64,000 bases of DNA from Chalara sp. BL73 (lineage: Eukaryota > Ascomycota > Leotiomycetes > Helotiales). The position numbers were made by a program, and so were the translations under genes. Positions 45,425 to 58,507 of the stretch are shown here, piece by piece; the first letter of the stretch is position 1; every line of letters starts with the position of its first letter. The notes beneath the pieces are model-generated. The model made no database searches. It was not told the DNA's origin and saw only the letters and a list, made by a program, of their open reading frames with translations. The stretch lies in assembly GCA_918026815.1 (NCBI GenBank), contig CAKJVC010000010.1, forward strand, positions 994,501-1,058,500, read 5' to 3'.

Positions 45425-46406
45425 CTAATAGTCATCACCCCCACCGTCACCATCGAGGTCATCGTCTCCTTCGCCGTCGTTAAAGTACTACAGAAGGAGC
45501 ATGTAAGCATTTGCGCAACAAACAAGAGAAAGGACGGTAAACACATACCTGCTCGGCATCATAATCGCCGCCATCTTCATCGTCCTCGAAATCATCATCT
45601 TGAGGCTCTTCATCAGCAGCGTCCGAGTCGTCATCGTCCTCCCCTTCGCGTTCTTCTTCTTCCGCCAATCTATCCAATATCGTACTGGTCTTGGTGTCTT
45701 CTTTGTCTGCGCTGGTCGCCCTGGCACGGTCCATTGCATCTGGTATACAGTCAGAAAGCACGGTCTTTGGGCATGATCTTTGCGGCAATGTGTGGAGGCA
45801 ACATAGGAAGTTCTAGAGACGCAAATTCCAAGGGCAACATGCCTAGAAAATTTGCCTTCTTTGCCTGAGCCTTAGCAATATCTGCCTTGATCTTCTCTCC
45901 GGCCTCGCCGCCCAGCACGTCCCACAGCTCCTCGGGAAACATGTCTTTGTCAAGCTTGACCCCGTTCTTCAGATCAGGCAGGGTTCGCCTCGGTCGAATG
46001 AATTTCTTGGTATACTTATCAGCCGCGGAAAACGGATCGAAATCAGCCTTGGAATTGACCCCGTATTGCTTGTTAAATTGGTCTTCGGAGAAAGTCAATG
46101 CTGGAGCATCGGGATCGCGCCGCGTGGGATCGGTGTACAGGGGACCAAAGTGGACTGTGGATTGGACTGCAAGGTGGTTGCGGAGTATTCGAGCCTCATT
46201 GTCGCTCGGCGCACGCGGTTTGACGAGATTGGGGTGTTTCTGTGAATTGGTTAGCTACGAGAGTGGATATTGGTAGACAGGAAACAGACCGGAAACAGCT
46301 CGTTTGGTTTATCATCCAGTTTTGCGTCCTTGTCGTACTCAAAGGTCGCCCCCTTGAGCACCAACCCGCCGCGACCTCTCCCTCCTCTCCCTCCTCGGCC
46401 AGACAT
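45425..46406 (-). CDS. RPC31: RNA polymerase III subunit C31 (RPC7)
   Basis: Subunit of the Pol III-specific C82/C34/C31 initiation subcomplex in the nucleus. Exons: 46406-46290, 46239-45762, 45739-45549 and 45487-45425, giving 282 residues if all are joined. The N-terminus is an RGG-like box (SGRGGRGGRGRGG). The middle has KHPNLVKPRAPSDNEARIL and RRTLPDLKNGV. The C-terminus is the diagnostic acidic tail (EEEEREGEDDDDSD, DYDAEQYFNDGEGDDD). Between exons 2 and 3 the frame breaks. The two frames can be reconciled only by removing a 22-base GT...CTGAC...AG segment (45761-45740) or by a single-base error. The other three exons join by ordinary introns of 50 and 61 bases. Confidence 0.82.
45740..45761 (-). 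other. 22-base frame discontinuity in RPC31
   Basis: This segment begins with GTGCTT, contains CTGAC and ends in ACCAG. Its length is 1 mod 3, exactly what is needed to pass from the PHIAAKIMPKD frame to the AMDRARATSADKE frame. It is far below normal fungal intron length. Confidence 0.5.
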
Positions 46407-47033
46407 TTCGTTTTGTAAATTTTACTTGTGTTGTTCAAGTCCACGAGCTTTAGTACCTTGAACCATAAGCTTCTAGAGGATAGGCTATTCAACAATCCCA
46501 ATTACGAAAAGGAACCAGCAGAGACATAACAGACATCGATCTAGAACGATTGAGCGTGTCAGACGTTGTGACACAGAAATAAAATATCGTGGGGTTGAGC
46601 TATTGCGGCCGCAAGCCCCGCATCTAGCCGCTAGCCACAACGTAAAGGCTTGGCATTTAATTGTTCTAAAACCGTCCCAGCTTTTGTCGGTATATTTACG
46701 GTACCTCCAATATCCAAGTCACGAGGTGAATTTACGACCTGATCCAGCTTTCAGTGCTAGAGCTTGCGCTAGCAGTTCTCAATTGGGTTGAGCGAATCTC
46801 TTGATATTAGACATCTAGGCTCCCTTGATTACGAGTATTTACCTTGCCCCATGTCTACCACACAAATCTAAACTCCATGGCCAATTCGTCAAGGTATAGA
46901 GCTACGTCTATTTCATTCATTTGAGCAGTGCCGATTCTTCATGTCTTATCGATAGGTCTCATCTGGGATTATCTGAATCGAATCAGCACTACGAAATACT
47001 AGTCAAAACTTAGCCGGCCTCATAGAGAACGTG
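46407..47033. other. divergent promoter region RPC31 / HSM3
   Basis: 627 bases shared by two divergent housekeeping genes. No element was identified with confidence. Confidence 0.5.
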
Positions 47034-48201
47034 ATGGCTACCACAATTACAGGCCTAGAAGAGTTGGAGGAGCATCTCCAGAAGCTCTCTGAAGATCCAG
47101 AAGCACCTCTGAATGCTAAATTGTTCGATGAAGTTGAATTGCAGTTGAACGGTAAGCTGCTTCTTCATTCATGTCTTAGTCCCCCATTCTTAGCTTCAAG
47201 GTTTTAAGGGCATAGCAAAGATCGTTGTTCTTATAATTATGTGCTAACACCATGTAGATGGCAACATATCTGCACTGATTCCACGCTTCCTACCTAAGCT
47301 TGTCCAAATTTTGAGCCGCTATGGCAAAGATCCCACCGTCCTAGCCAGCCTCACCTTGAAGCTCCTTAAGCCTATCCAGTTTACTCAAGCACTCACTCTC
47401 GCCTCTGAAGAATCTATCATTCAAACTCTCCAGTCACCTGTTCCGTCTGTAAACATCCTCGGCATCGCGGTAATTGACAAGGCTTCACGTAGCCCAAGCG
47501 ACACCGCGATTCTTTCCATAATGAAAGGCGTAGTCGAGGCACTCATTCGTACCTGGTTGAGTACGCCGTATGTAGAAGTCGGAGAGAAGGCAACTATTGC
47601 GCTGGGTGAGCTGCTTGCTGTTGACTGTGATCAGAGGACTATCGACAGGAGGATGAATGGTATGGAGATTACCTCGAATAGAGCTCCAGGCCAAGGATTA
47701 CTCTGGCGTCGGATATTTCAAGACCGTGAAGTCTACGAACTTATCTTTGATCTTTGCAGTTCTAAGACGACAGGCATAGAGGTTGGCCAACTAGACGAGC
47801 GACAGAAGTCTCTAGCTCAAGCACGACTCCTCAGAGTCCTGCCGCGACTTGCAGCTCTCGATTTCCCTACAATTTCACACAGCAAGTTCCCGGATATTGA
47901 AGCTGCTTATGGGCTAGGAGCTGAAGAAGCGGGGCTATTGTGGTTTGCGGCTGCGCATATGGTGAACAAAGAAGAGGATATGTTGATGCACATCACAGTC
48001 ATAGACTTCTTTGCTGAATTCCTAGAGGCTGTGAGTTTCACGGAAATCAGCCCTCCTACGATGTCATACTTGAGAAAGCTGCTGAGGAAAGTTACGGAGA
48101 CCGACCAAACCATGTATAAGAGCCTCGAGTCTATCGCTACCAACCCAGAGAGCACACCAGAATTGGTGGATTTGCTGGTTAGATTGAGTCAGGACCAATA
48201 G
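47034..48201 (+). CDS. HSM3: Hsm3-like 26S proteasome assembly chaperone
   Basis: In yeast Hsm3 (S5b/PSMD5 homologue) binds Rpt1 and assists assembly of the proteasome base; it was first named for a mismatch-repair phenotype. Two exons (47034-47151 and 47258-48201) give 353 residues. The sequence is almost wholly alpha-helical with HEAT/ARM-like repeats, for example LASLTLKLLKPIQFTQALTL, GIAVIDKASRSPSDTAIL and ALGELLAVDCDQRTIDRRM. The 106-base intron has acceptor TGTAG after a CTAAC branch. Length is shorter than yeast Hsm3 (480 residues) but normal for filamentous fungi as far as I can judge. Assignment rests on overall pattern and is fairly sure. Confidence 0.8.
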
Positions 48202-49684
48202 AGAAGAATTGCTCATGCAATCTTGCAAGTGTGATGTTGCTTCGTAAGTACGAGGCTTGTATAGAGTGAAAACCATAAACCAGCTGCTACAGGCACCTCT
48301 GCCTTGAGCACTTCTTACTCCAAAGCTTCAAATGCCACCCAAACGCTTTCGGAATGTTCCTGTGCCTTGAAGCCAGCCAGAGAGCTTCGAAATTATCATT
48401 GGAAAACATCATGCTCCTCCAATATCCGCGTGAGACACAAGTGCGCAATCTCCAATGAGCAGAAGACCGGCCCATTCCACCAGATCACAATTCTCAAAAC
48501 GGGCGGTCTCACAAATGTCCTTCTCCCGCGAGCAAGTGCTGTATATACATCACGTGTGATCCCCGAAGCTCATTTTTTACACGGCCGCCTCCGCTCTACC
48601 GTCACCCAGCCAAACACATTCATTTCAAACATGTTACGCCAAACTTTAATAATCCCACGTTTCACCAAACCCTAATTCCTTCTCAGCGCGTCGAGCAGCG
48701 ATCACACGTGCATTCCAGACCTGTGGGTTCCCAAAGGTCCCACATCCCGGCCACGGCCTGCAGGTGGGGTGTGTGCGTGCGAGCTTTATTTTAAATTTTT
48801 GTGGAAGATCGACAGATCTACAGATGGGCTTAGAATTACTCACAGTAGCTGGAGATCCGGGGATTGCGTTGGTATCCTGATGACGCGGATCTGGTATGGC
48901 ATGGGCAAGGGTTATGGAGATTAAATTTGGGATGTGAAAGATCTGGAGATTGCAATCGTTAGACGAGATGTACGGTCCTCGTATCAGCTTCAATTCTGGA
49001 TGAGCAGGCTGTGTAAATGGTGAGATCTGAGAAAATCAAGCGTTTGTATTCAGCTTTGATCCCCTCCGCATCGATGCGCTGTCCTCAGTGTAATAAGACA
49101 TATCCAAGAATGCCCTCCCCATATCAGATGTGCCCGAGAATCGGGACTAGCGTCGTGTTTTTGAAAAGGAGACTCGTGACCTCAAATCCTTATCCAATTC
49201 TCCCCAGTTCGCCCGCACCAAGAACCAGCTCTGCATAAAATAATAAGGACCAAGCCTGTCTAGTTAAAACTCCAATCCTTCGAGGATTCCCTTGTATATG
49301 ATCCTATCTCCCTGGTCTAATGTTCCCCGCCCGCTTCCAGACAATAAGAAAATTTAAATCGCACAATGTATAGAAATTGATGGTGAACTTTGAATGCCTT
49401 GATTAAGTATGCCATCCTCGGTGTGGCATGATAACGAGTGAATTTTGTGGCATATGTAAAGATTTGATAAGGTGTTAAGTTGTGGAACGTAGGATATGAC
49501 GCAGGTACAGCCAAGATGAGTATATGCAGGTTTCCATGTACCCATGCTTTGTGTTTAGCCAGAATGTGTTTCACGATCGCTCAGTCGGGATATGCATGCG
49601 CCTATATTAAAACATGGTTCGCGGCACTAGCAAACTCGTGGGCGACTGAGTCCCTGGCATTCCATGCTGCAATGGCAAAGGCGC
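48202..49684. other. intergenic, no gene seen
   Basis: 3' flanks of HSM3 and of the unknown disordered gene. Several overlapping open frames (48304-48675, 48646-48993) have no protein-like character. Confidence 0.45.
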
Positions 49685-50584
49685 TTAGGTGGTAATCGTG
49701 GGGGCGTGCTTCTTGCCCATGAGGCTCCATCTCTTCTTCTTTGGCTCTGCTGAAACCATAGGCGCCACCTTAGGAGGTGCTCTGTACGGCAGAGGCTCAT
49801 CAGAAATGGGCGCTTCGCCTAATTTGCGATTTGGATTTGTGTGCAGTCTGTCAAACACATCCTGCATGGAGTTGTTTAATACCACCGGCTTCTGGAGCTC
49901 AGGTCCAAGCTTTGGGTAGAGACTAGACCTTTCCTTCTTCTCTTCTTTTTGAGCTGGCTTCGATAACACCTTTGTTGCAGCTATTTCCAGGTGGTCGGAT
50001 GAATTCGAGGATGTTGAAGCGGCTTTCTCATAATTGCTGCCATTGTTGGGGGCTCCTGAAGAAATATCTATATAATCCGTTAATTGTTACCATGCCACCA
50101 GTGCTATATTCTTACCCTCACTTTGAGTTGGGCTACCACCCAGTGGACTGGGTCCTATTCCAGAATCCAAGAAAGAAGTTCCTCTTGAAGGCTTGTGCCG
50201 TTTATAAGCAGGCTCATAGTAAGATACAGGTCTGGAGCTGCTCTCGCCGGCGGTGAAATAAGCAGAGTTGTAGCCGGTATAGCTGCTGTTCCGAGGAAGA
50301 TGGCGGGAACTAGAGGATATAGATTGGTGCATGTGGGATACAGCGGATAGGGTACTGTGCGTCCGACTGAATGCAATTTGACTCTTCCGCTTGTTTTCTT
50401 CTTTGATTCTCGTCTTATCAAACGCCTTCCATGTCGAAGGTGCACCACTCAAGGCGTCAACAGCTGCATGCGTAGGGACATGTTTATAAGGTGGCTTGGT
50501 TGCCGCGGCCTCCTCCTTCTCTGCAATCTTTGACTTATGCTCCTTGGCTTGCTGCTTTGCCTGCCTGATTTTGCCGAAGACCAT
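49685..50584 (-). CDS. uncharacterised disordered protein, 283 aa
   Basis: Two exons (50584-50116 and 50067-49685) join in phase 1 through a 48-base intron. The N-terminus is a basic, Gln/Lys/Glu-rich helix (KIRQAKQQAKEHKSKIAEKEE), followed by YKHVPTHAAVDALSGAPSTW, a block that looks conserved. The rest is Ser/Pro/Lys-rich and probably disordered, ending with KKKRWSLMGKKH, which looks like a phosphosite or nuclear-targeting patch. There is no signal peptide or membrane segment. I do not recognise a named family. Confidence 0.7.
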
Positions 50585-53500
50585 ATTGAGGATAATTGAT
50601 AGAGGTGACTGAGCTAGCTTGGTTGGAAGCACTTACGGTGAAGTATATAAACCAGAGTCTGCGGAGAATGCTGATTCGGATGGCAGATAACCCGAAACTT
50701 AAGAGCTCTGTGAAGAAATATATCACGATGGTGAACACAATTCAACACAGAGCTTACAAACAACTCTGAGCGAGATGAAGGGTTGTCGTCCAAGGGCTGT
50801 GAATTGGCACTATTTTGGATTGCTCGGTGCTTTGACGGGTTTGTGCGGTTGAACTAGAACGGTGCCAAAGCCTATCTGTTTGGTGATAGCTTATTGGAGA
50901 ACACATTAATCAATTGTGGTTATCTTTTGCAGGGTCGAACTTTGCGGACTGCAACATAAGTACCAGGAGGTTGATAAGATCTGACAAGGTGTTGAGACGC
51001 TGTACCCAAGATACCACACGGTTGTCGACGATAAGTCACAGACACACCAGACTACCAAGACTAGAATCACCGAAAGGCAGCAACAGTGGGACAAAAAGCA
51101 AAAAGTGAACTGTGAGTTGTTGAGGGAGGAGAAGTGGATGGAGGTTGTGTCAAATAAGCATTTAAGGAGGGATACGAGGGGGCTCATAGTTTATTGTCAA
51201 ATGTAGTTAGGAGCATATGTAGGGGCTAGGCGCACACATCAGTCTGTGCTGTGCTGTACAGTACTTACATATACATTACAGTACAGGAGAGTCGCCTTAC
51301 AGGTACTGCGCAGTAGCTTTTTTTTTTTTTGCTGAGCCGCGTGGGTACACGGGTGGATTATTTCCACGAGTGTACCAAGATCCATGGTTTCATCCAAAGT
51401 GGGTATTTAAGATAGTGAACTAGAACCAAGAACACTCGAGCCCCAAGCCGCGAGCCCTACACTAATCATTTAAGGCCGCCTCTTTCGTAATTGGAGAAAC
51501 AAATGCCCCATGCAAGCACAGTGGTGCGAAATAAAATGCAAGAGTGAAGTTATCGTAATGATGCATGCCTGATAGCTTTGCACAGTCAAATCGCTGTTAT
51601 TTCAGGTCCGGGTGGCACGGTCACGGCTCATGCTGTGTTGCCATTCCAAACATAAACACCCATGCTTTCACGCACCTGTTCGGATCGCCAAATGCATGGC
51701 GAATTAGCGAGTCCAAATGGTAACGCAGGCTGTGTAGCAGCACGATCGAGGACCAGGGATTCCTGTCCGAAGTCGATCACTCTCTGGAGCTGCGAGTGAA
51801 TATGTATTCCAATATCTGGGACCATGACCGCGGGTTTCGTGGCGTAAAACTTGTACCCAATGCAAAGGCCCAAGACAAGGATAGGACAACCGCAGGTCAG
51901 GTTGCCAACCTTCTTCCGGCTCTCGCTGATAGCGCTGACTTTTGTTGCTCCATCGCCAGAAAGGTACTTTTTGATATTCAGCCTGCATATCATGTGAGAG
52001 CAAGTCAATGGCCTGGAATTTCCAGCCCGCAGCGCCCCCACGCAGCTTTGGTCTCCTGTATACAAGGCAACACAACAGGTAAGCTTTTCGCAATAACAGC
52101 CTCAGGCTTTATGGCAAGCCGTGATTTGCTAGTAACATGGTCTCAAGGGGGGCCTTCAGCATTTTGAAAAGCTCCGGAATAGACGGAGGGAAAGTTGAGG
52201 CTGTTTTGGAACTCTTTAATTCGACTGGCAAGAAGCGAGAGTTTAAAAGCAGATGAGCCTGGCGGCCAGTGGATGACGGCGCGGCACTAGCACCACTAGA
52301 AGGTTTTCATCATTCAATAGTGAACAGCTGGCAAGCGGCTTATACGATATGATACCTTATTCAACAAAGAGCATGAATGAGGAGTTCTGGTGCATAAGTC
52401 GCTTGGCTACGTTGGCTTCGTCCAGGTTCCACCCTTTTGGGAACTCGGAAGTTATTCCGATCCAAGAGGGTAAAGGTCATGCTGCTCAAGAGTCGGTTGT
52501 CGGAAATTTCTACTGTAGGCCAATCGTCCCGTTCCAGGGCAATTCGAAACCCAACACGACAGCGCAGCCTACTCAACTTACAATCAATCCGTTTCGGAAT
52601 GTATGTTGCTATGCTGGACGTCGCCACCTATAATCTACGAGGTATGCACCATGTCCAGGTTCTCGTGCCGTGCAAGTCTTACTGCATGAGTAGACGCCAC
52701 TGGTCTCAGGCAATGACAACACACACTCAAATCTTCCATGTTATATAGGGCCGCCATAAACCATTCAAAGTGACGATAATCATCAACCGGCTTGTCAGCT
52801 GACTCGGCCTGCTCTCGCTTTTGCCTATCGCACCCTGCATACCTTTAAATTGTTTCTCCTGTATCGCCTTTCTGGCCGTGGGTCAAGTCTCCGGCTACAA
52901 GTTGTTCCTTTTGAGCCTTTTCAGCAACGAAGCCCCCTGCGTGGCTCATTTGTCAGGATATTTTTAAACCCATGCAGAAAACCTCACGCTATCGACGGAT
53001 CTTCTCAGGGGAGTGTGAGAATCTCTTTTGCTTTTTCAGCCGAGCTCGGCTAAATCTGAAACGAAACACAACGAAACTAGTACTTATAACAGAAAGAATG
53101 GAGTGAAGCGTGGCTCGTAAAAGTAGTGCATGGTATGGTAATCACGTTCGATGACGGCAGTTATGCCCAAGGATCACAGCTTTGCTTTGATAGGATGGTT
53201 ATATTTTCCAGGCTCAGAAGATTGTATAACGCTTACACGTATGGTCCGAGATTCCGAGCGTGCGACACCATGCAGTTGACTACATTTCAGCTGAAAACGC
53301 AAGCATCAAATAACATGGAACTGGCGGTGTCTGGCCAACGATGTCCAACAACTTTCAAGTGGATTCGATCTGCTATCTTGCTAGTGGGTCTGATCTGCCT
53401 ACATTTATCACCTCCGCTTATCCTGTACAGTACTTCGTACCATCTGACATGCATGTTAATCGTCCTTTCTCCATCAATAAGATGCGTTATGTTGGAATGC

Positions 53501-54807
53501 TGCGACCCTATTGAGAAGTGGTCCCTTTGATAGTGCTATATCATCTGGGGAAGTCGTGCCTGATTAGTACGAACAACAAGATAAATAACAGCGCTTTGGC
53601 CCCAGACTGTCAGATCGGCCATCTCAACTTGCCGCGAATGATATCTTCTTCGGCCAAATGCCGCTAGATGAATCGAGAAGGTCAGATAGACACGCAGGTG
53701 ACAGGAAATTGCCTTTGACCTGATCCTCAGCGCCTCAGAATATAATCAAAAAAGTTTTCTTGTAATCGGGACGTTATCCTCGACAGTAACCAATAAGTGT
53801 CAAATTGCAACCTCCAAGAGAACGAACCCACCGAGGCAATTGATTAGGGGAGATGATGAGCTCTTAATGTACGAGCGCTCTGGAATAGTAGGGCACGTTC
53901 AGATTCTAGCCTAAAGCACTATAGGATTTCAGAAACAGAGCCTTGAATCAACGAAATTCTGGAGCAACTTTGTCATTGAGCAGCTGTGGATGGTTAAGAT
54001 ACATTGTAAGCTTAAAGGTGGGTACTCATCACGTGTCCATCGGGAGATCGCGACTTATTCAGCTGAGATCGAAAGTTGAAGGCATTCGTAAAGATAGAAA
54101 ACACCCCCGCCTTTGTAGGTTTGTGGTTGGTTTTCTAGAATGTTGACATGTGGGTATAATTATAGAATTAAGCTTGAAACCAAGTGGATGACGCATGCAG
54201 TGCCTTTTTGCCTCTCATGCAGCTTAGTAACAACGAACTATGCCTGGAAAAGACCTGCCGCACGTGACATACATTGATATCACGGACTCTGGTTCAATAG
54301 CCATAGAACAAACATTATGCCTTTTGTATTTACAATTTAATGACCCGATCTCAAAAATATGGTCATCTTCTCAACAGAGAAATATTCCAAGCCACTTCGC
54401 GAATTTATCTTATCTTCGGGATTCCTTCAAACTTGCCTTCACGCTTTCGAGCACCCTGTCATTTTAGCGAGGTCCCAGTTTGTCGTCCGTTCATCAACCG
54501 CCGAGCCTACTTCAACACGACACGCATCATCATCAGCCAGCCTCCGGAACGCGGTAGAAGGATCGTCTCGCGGTACATGTCGGCAGGAACATAATAAGCG
54601 TGTTTCTTTTCTCGCGGCGCCAATTTTCGGCCCTTTCCTCCACCAGCTTGTGACGCGCGACAACAGTGCGCGATCTCTCCGAAAGTGGCGGCGCTCACTG
54701 TTCTTTCTCATAGCCAGTCACAGCTTTCCCTTCAGCAGCATCTGGATATTGCGCCGGATATCATAAATTGCTCTGAGGAAGAACTAGAGGGGGAACTACA
54801 ACCTTTG
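50585..54807. other. gene-poor 4.2 kb region
   Basis: No supported gene. A T run lies near 51319-51331. Overlapping frames at 51628-52093 (minus) and 51796-52167 (plus) are open on both strands, which argues for chance. The right end (54.3-54.8 kb) is the promoter/5' UTR of PSY2, where an in-frame upstream ATG at 54685 exists. Confidence 0.4.
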
Positions 54808-57736
54808 ATGATGGCACAAGCGGTGCCTAATCCGCCGCCCAATGACAAAAAGCGGGTGAAGGTCTATGAATTGCGCAACAGCGACTGGTTTGACAGGGGA
54901 ACTGGTTTTTGCACGGCAGGATTTGTACTCGTATGTCGCTCATCGTTGAGACGCCTCGGAATGAGCTCCTTCCTTGAACATCCTGTCGCGTGTTGAGTAT
55001 ATGCTGGTCAGTCAGCTAATTTTTCGTGTCACAGAATGAAGCCAGTCGCCAAGAAGAACCGAAGGTGATGGTCCAGTCTGAGGACTCGCCGGACCGCACG
55101 CTACTAGAGACTCTTGTCTGTAAAGAAGATGGATTCCAGAAGCAGCAAGGTACGAATGAAGGCGGACTTCCCGAATGGTAAAACTAAGTTGTTGTCTAGA
55201 TACTTTAATAGTATGGACGGAGCCGAGTACTGGTGTTGATATGGCTTTAAGCTTCCAAGAGTCCGAAGGTTGTACTGCTATCTGGTGAGTGCAAACGCGC
55301 GCATATCATTATCTCTCATTTGATCAAATACTCACTTGCTCGTAGGAGGTTCATTAATAATATTCAGTTGCATCTGCAGACTGTCGGCGGACCAGGTATG
55401 CTACACCTTTTGATTTGTATTGTCTTAACTAAGTGCTTTTCTGATAGATGATGCTTTATCAGACGACATTGGCCATGAATTTCCCCAGAAAGACGTCAAG
55501 TTACCTATACCGGGCTTATCCAATCTCCAAGAAATCGAGAGAGAAATGCGGCATCTTCCTAACAGTGGCATTGGACGGGAGGCGTTGGTCAAATATATTG
55601 GAAGGGAGCATTATATTGAAAAGTTGATTCCCTGCCTCGAGATGGCAGAAGATATTGAAGATCTTGCAAGCTTGCACCGACTCTGCAACATTATGAAAGC
55701 GATTGTCCTACTGAACGAAAGTTCCATCATGGAAGAAGCTGTCTCAGATCATCTGGTCCTGGGCGTGGTTGGCTGCTTAGAATATGACCCAGATTTTCCT
55801 TCCCACAAAGCGAATCATCGACAGTGGTTAGGACGAGAGGGTAGATACAAAGAAGTGGTTCGGATTGAAGACGAAGGAATTCGCAAGAAGATTCACCAAA
55901 CATATCGGCTACAGTATTTGAAAGATGTCGTACTAGCACGGATTCTGGATGATCCGACCTTCTCCGTTCTGAATTCACTCATCTTTTTTAACCAGGTGGA
56001 CATCGTCACACATTTGCACACGAACTCGGCATTCCTCAAGGAGTTATTTGGTATATTTGGCCAACAAGAGACAAATCAAGAACGCAAGAAAGAGGCTGTA
56101 TTGTTCATCCAACAGTGCTGCGCAATTGCAAAAAATCTCCAAGTTCCTGCCAGGAATACGCTATACAGCAACTTCTTGGGACACGGGCTTCTGGCTGTTA
56201 TCACCTACGCCCTTAGACACAATGATGTTGGAGTGCGTGTTGGAGCAACGGACGTACTCGTGTCAATGATTGACCACGACCCTCAGATCATCCGTCAAAC
56301 CATCTCTCGGCAAATCAATGAGAAGCAAACTCCTTTGACAGACTCCTTAATTGACCTCTTACTTGTCGAAGCAGACCTAGGAGTTAAGGCTCAAATTGCT
56401 GATGCTATCAAGGTGCTTCTTGATCCTGCGCCAGCGACCTCTCAAATGGACAGAGGACTCGGTGATCTAGGTAATAGGATGAGGATTCAGCATAGTGATC
56501 CTGAACAAGAAAATTTGGTGAAAGACTTCTATGATGATTCGGCCAAAAAGCTATTTAAGCCATTGGTTGACCTGAAGGATCGGGAAAATCTAGACTTCAG
56601 TGTGCACGAAGTTTCTCTCTTCATTTATCTGATTGAGATTTTGTGCTTTTTTGTCCGGCAGCATCAGCATCGAAGTAAATATTTTGTTCTTTCCGAGAAG
56701 CTGGGTCAGAGAGTTGCTCAACTTTTGAAAAGTTCCGAAAAGTATTTAAAACTTAGTAAGTCTCCTCCATCGTCATATTGCGCCTCACTAATGCGTGCAT
56801 TTAGCCGCGCTTAAGTTCTTTCGGAATCTGATTGGATTGCAAGACGAGTTCTACAATCAAGAAATGATGCAAGGACACCTCTTTGAACCGATAATTGACA
56901 TTGTACTTGAGACTATGCCTCGGGACAATCTTTTGAATTCAGCGTGTTTGGAGTTTTTCGAATTTATCAGAAGAGAGCCGATCAAGCCACTGATCAACCA
57001 CTTGGTCGAAAATTACCGCGACAAGATCAAGAATATCACATATGTTGATACCTTCAGCAACTTTATTCATCGTTATGACGAAACTCCAGGGTTTGTTCCA
57101 AACCTCAGTGATTCATTCGCCGATACAGAGGATGACACTCCAAAGCGGCCAGAGACTGGAAGAGGCAATCGCTGGGACTCCGGCATCAAGGATCTTGATG
57201 CTGTTGAAGAAGAATATTTCAACACATCGGACGATGAAGATGAGACAAACGCCATCTTGGCTGTAAACCGTGCCTCTACAAATGGGGTATCTCCAGCCTC
57301 TAAACCACTGGTCGATTATAACTCTGATGAAGAAAATGAAGCCATGGATGCCGAAATGAACGCCGGAATACTACCCGCCAATGGCGATGATTCTGAGTCT
57401 TCAGATTCTAAGGCGGGCGATGGTGACCGTGGTGGTATATTGACTACTACTTCTTCGACAGCATCAGGCCCACCTGAGCGGCTGTCTGAAAAGCGCCGAC
57501 GCGAAGAAGATGACGAAGACGAACTAGGCAAGCTTGTGCAACAGAACAAACGGCGAAATTCGAGTAGTTCCGCAGGATCCAACACGAGCGTTTTACGAAG
57601 AAAGAAGTCGTTTAGCAACAGTAGCAATGGTGGAGTAAGTGGCAGTGGTAGCAAGCCCAGCAAGATAGCGATTTCCCTATCTCCGGCGATCAAACTAGGT
57701 GCATCCACGAATGGATCTGATGAGAACAGCACATGA
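54808..57736 (+). CDS. PSY2: protein phosphatase 4 regulatory subunit 3 (Smek/Psy2)
   Basis: Substrate-recruiting subunit of the PP4 phosphatase, active in DNA damage recovery and nutrient signalling in other organisms. Six exons (54808-54930, 55035-55149, 55200-55284, 55346-55395, 55448-56755, 56805-57736) give 870 residues. The N-terminal EVH1/PH-like domain spans about 8-120 (KRVKVYELRNSDWFDRGTGF to RFINNIQLHLQ). The SMK-1 core (about 165-360) includes FPSHKANHRQWL, RLQYLKDVVLARILDD and NSLIFFNQVDIV. ARM-like helices continue to about 620. The C-terminal 230 residues are acidic and Ser-rich with a basic KRRREE patch, resembling a nuclear signal. The start could be 54808 or 54811; an in-frame ATG at 54685 would add 41 residues unlike the family. 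Confidence 0.93.
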
Positions 57737-58507
57737 AAGTCTTAAAGGGTTCGGCCTAGACTACCAAACTTAAGGAAATGATCATGACACGATTTGATCC
57801 TGGCGCATTTGGGAGAAGATGGCGTTTGGGATATACGTGTGCTCATTGTGATTATAAGAATCTTTACCTAGCCATTGCCTGGCTGGGGCAATATCAAGCA
57901 GCTCTGGACGAGGAGTAAGTCGGGTTGCTTAGGATTGTATAAATATGGATTGGGGATTTATGACGAGAAGACTCCATGATACCGTCTACGTTAAGCATAT
58001 ACGTAGATTGCAATGAAATTTTAGCGTGTGAGCGGACCTTGAAGTCATTAGGTTGTATGAATCCATGAAACTGATTGAGAAGTCCATCCCAGGAGGAAGA
58101 AAGAAGGAGGGATACGGCGTGCTCACGCTCCAGTTCCATAAATATCATTTAAACAAAGACCCTCGCCAGGGCTCAGCCTTGTCAGCCTTGACAGCCAAGT
58201 CAGCCACATCCCACCGTTTGTCGGCTCCACTCTAATGAGATGTGTTCATATGACGACGCGAATGCGCTTTGCCAAATAATTCTTATTTACAACGAGGACG
58301 ACGCAATCGCAAACCAAGCATCTCAATTGAGGCCGTGCCTTCTGTCTATCACCGAAATCAGTGATGTGTGACTGAATTACGCTCCTTCCATTTTATCTGG
58401 GCCTCCACGTAACCCAATGTTTCAATTTCGCTATTCTTTTCTCATTTCATAAACCTCGTCCCTCTTTCCTATTGACCTTCCCAGCACTTGCGTTCTAGAA
58501 AATCAGC
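57737..58507. other. intergenic between PSY2 and ALG5
   Basis: No coding signal. CT-rich tracts just before the ALG5 ATG are promoter-like. Confidence 0.45.

Noticed and set aside
51628..52167. Long overlapping frames on both strands (145, 129 and 123 codons)
   Set aside because: Mutually overlapping on both strands with unremarkable composition; no homology recognised.
53126..53530. 134-residue plus frame
   Set aside because: Composition resembles random translation of AT-rich DNA; no family.
54685..54807. Upstream in-frame ATG for PSY2
   Set aside because: Would add 41 residues without family similarity before the usual start of the EVH1-like domain.
56625..56633. Second ATCAGATAA match (reverse strand)
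   Set aside because: Lies inside the PSY2 coding sequence (FIYLIEI), so a regulatory role is unlikely.
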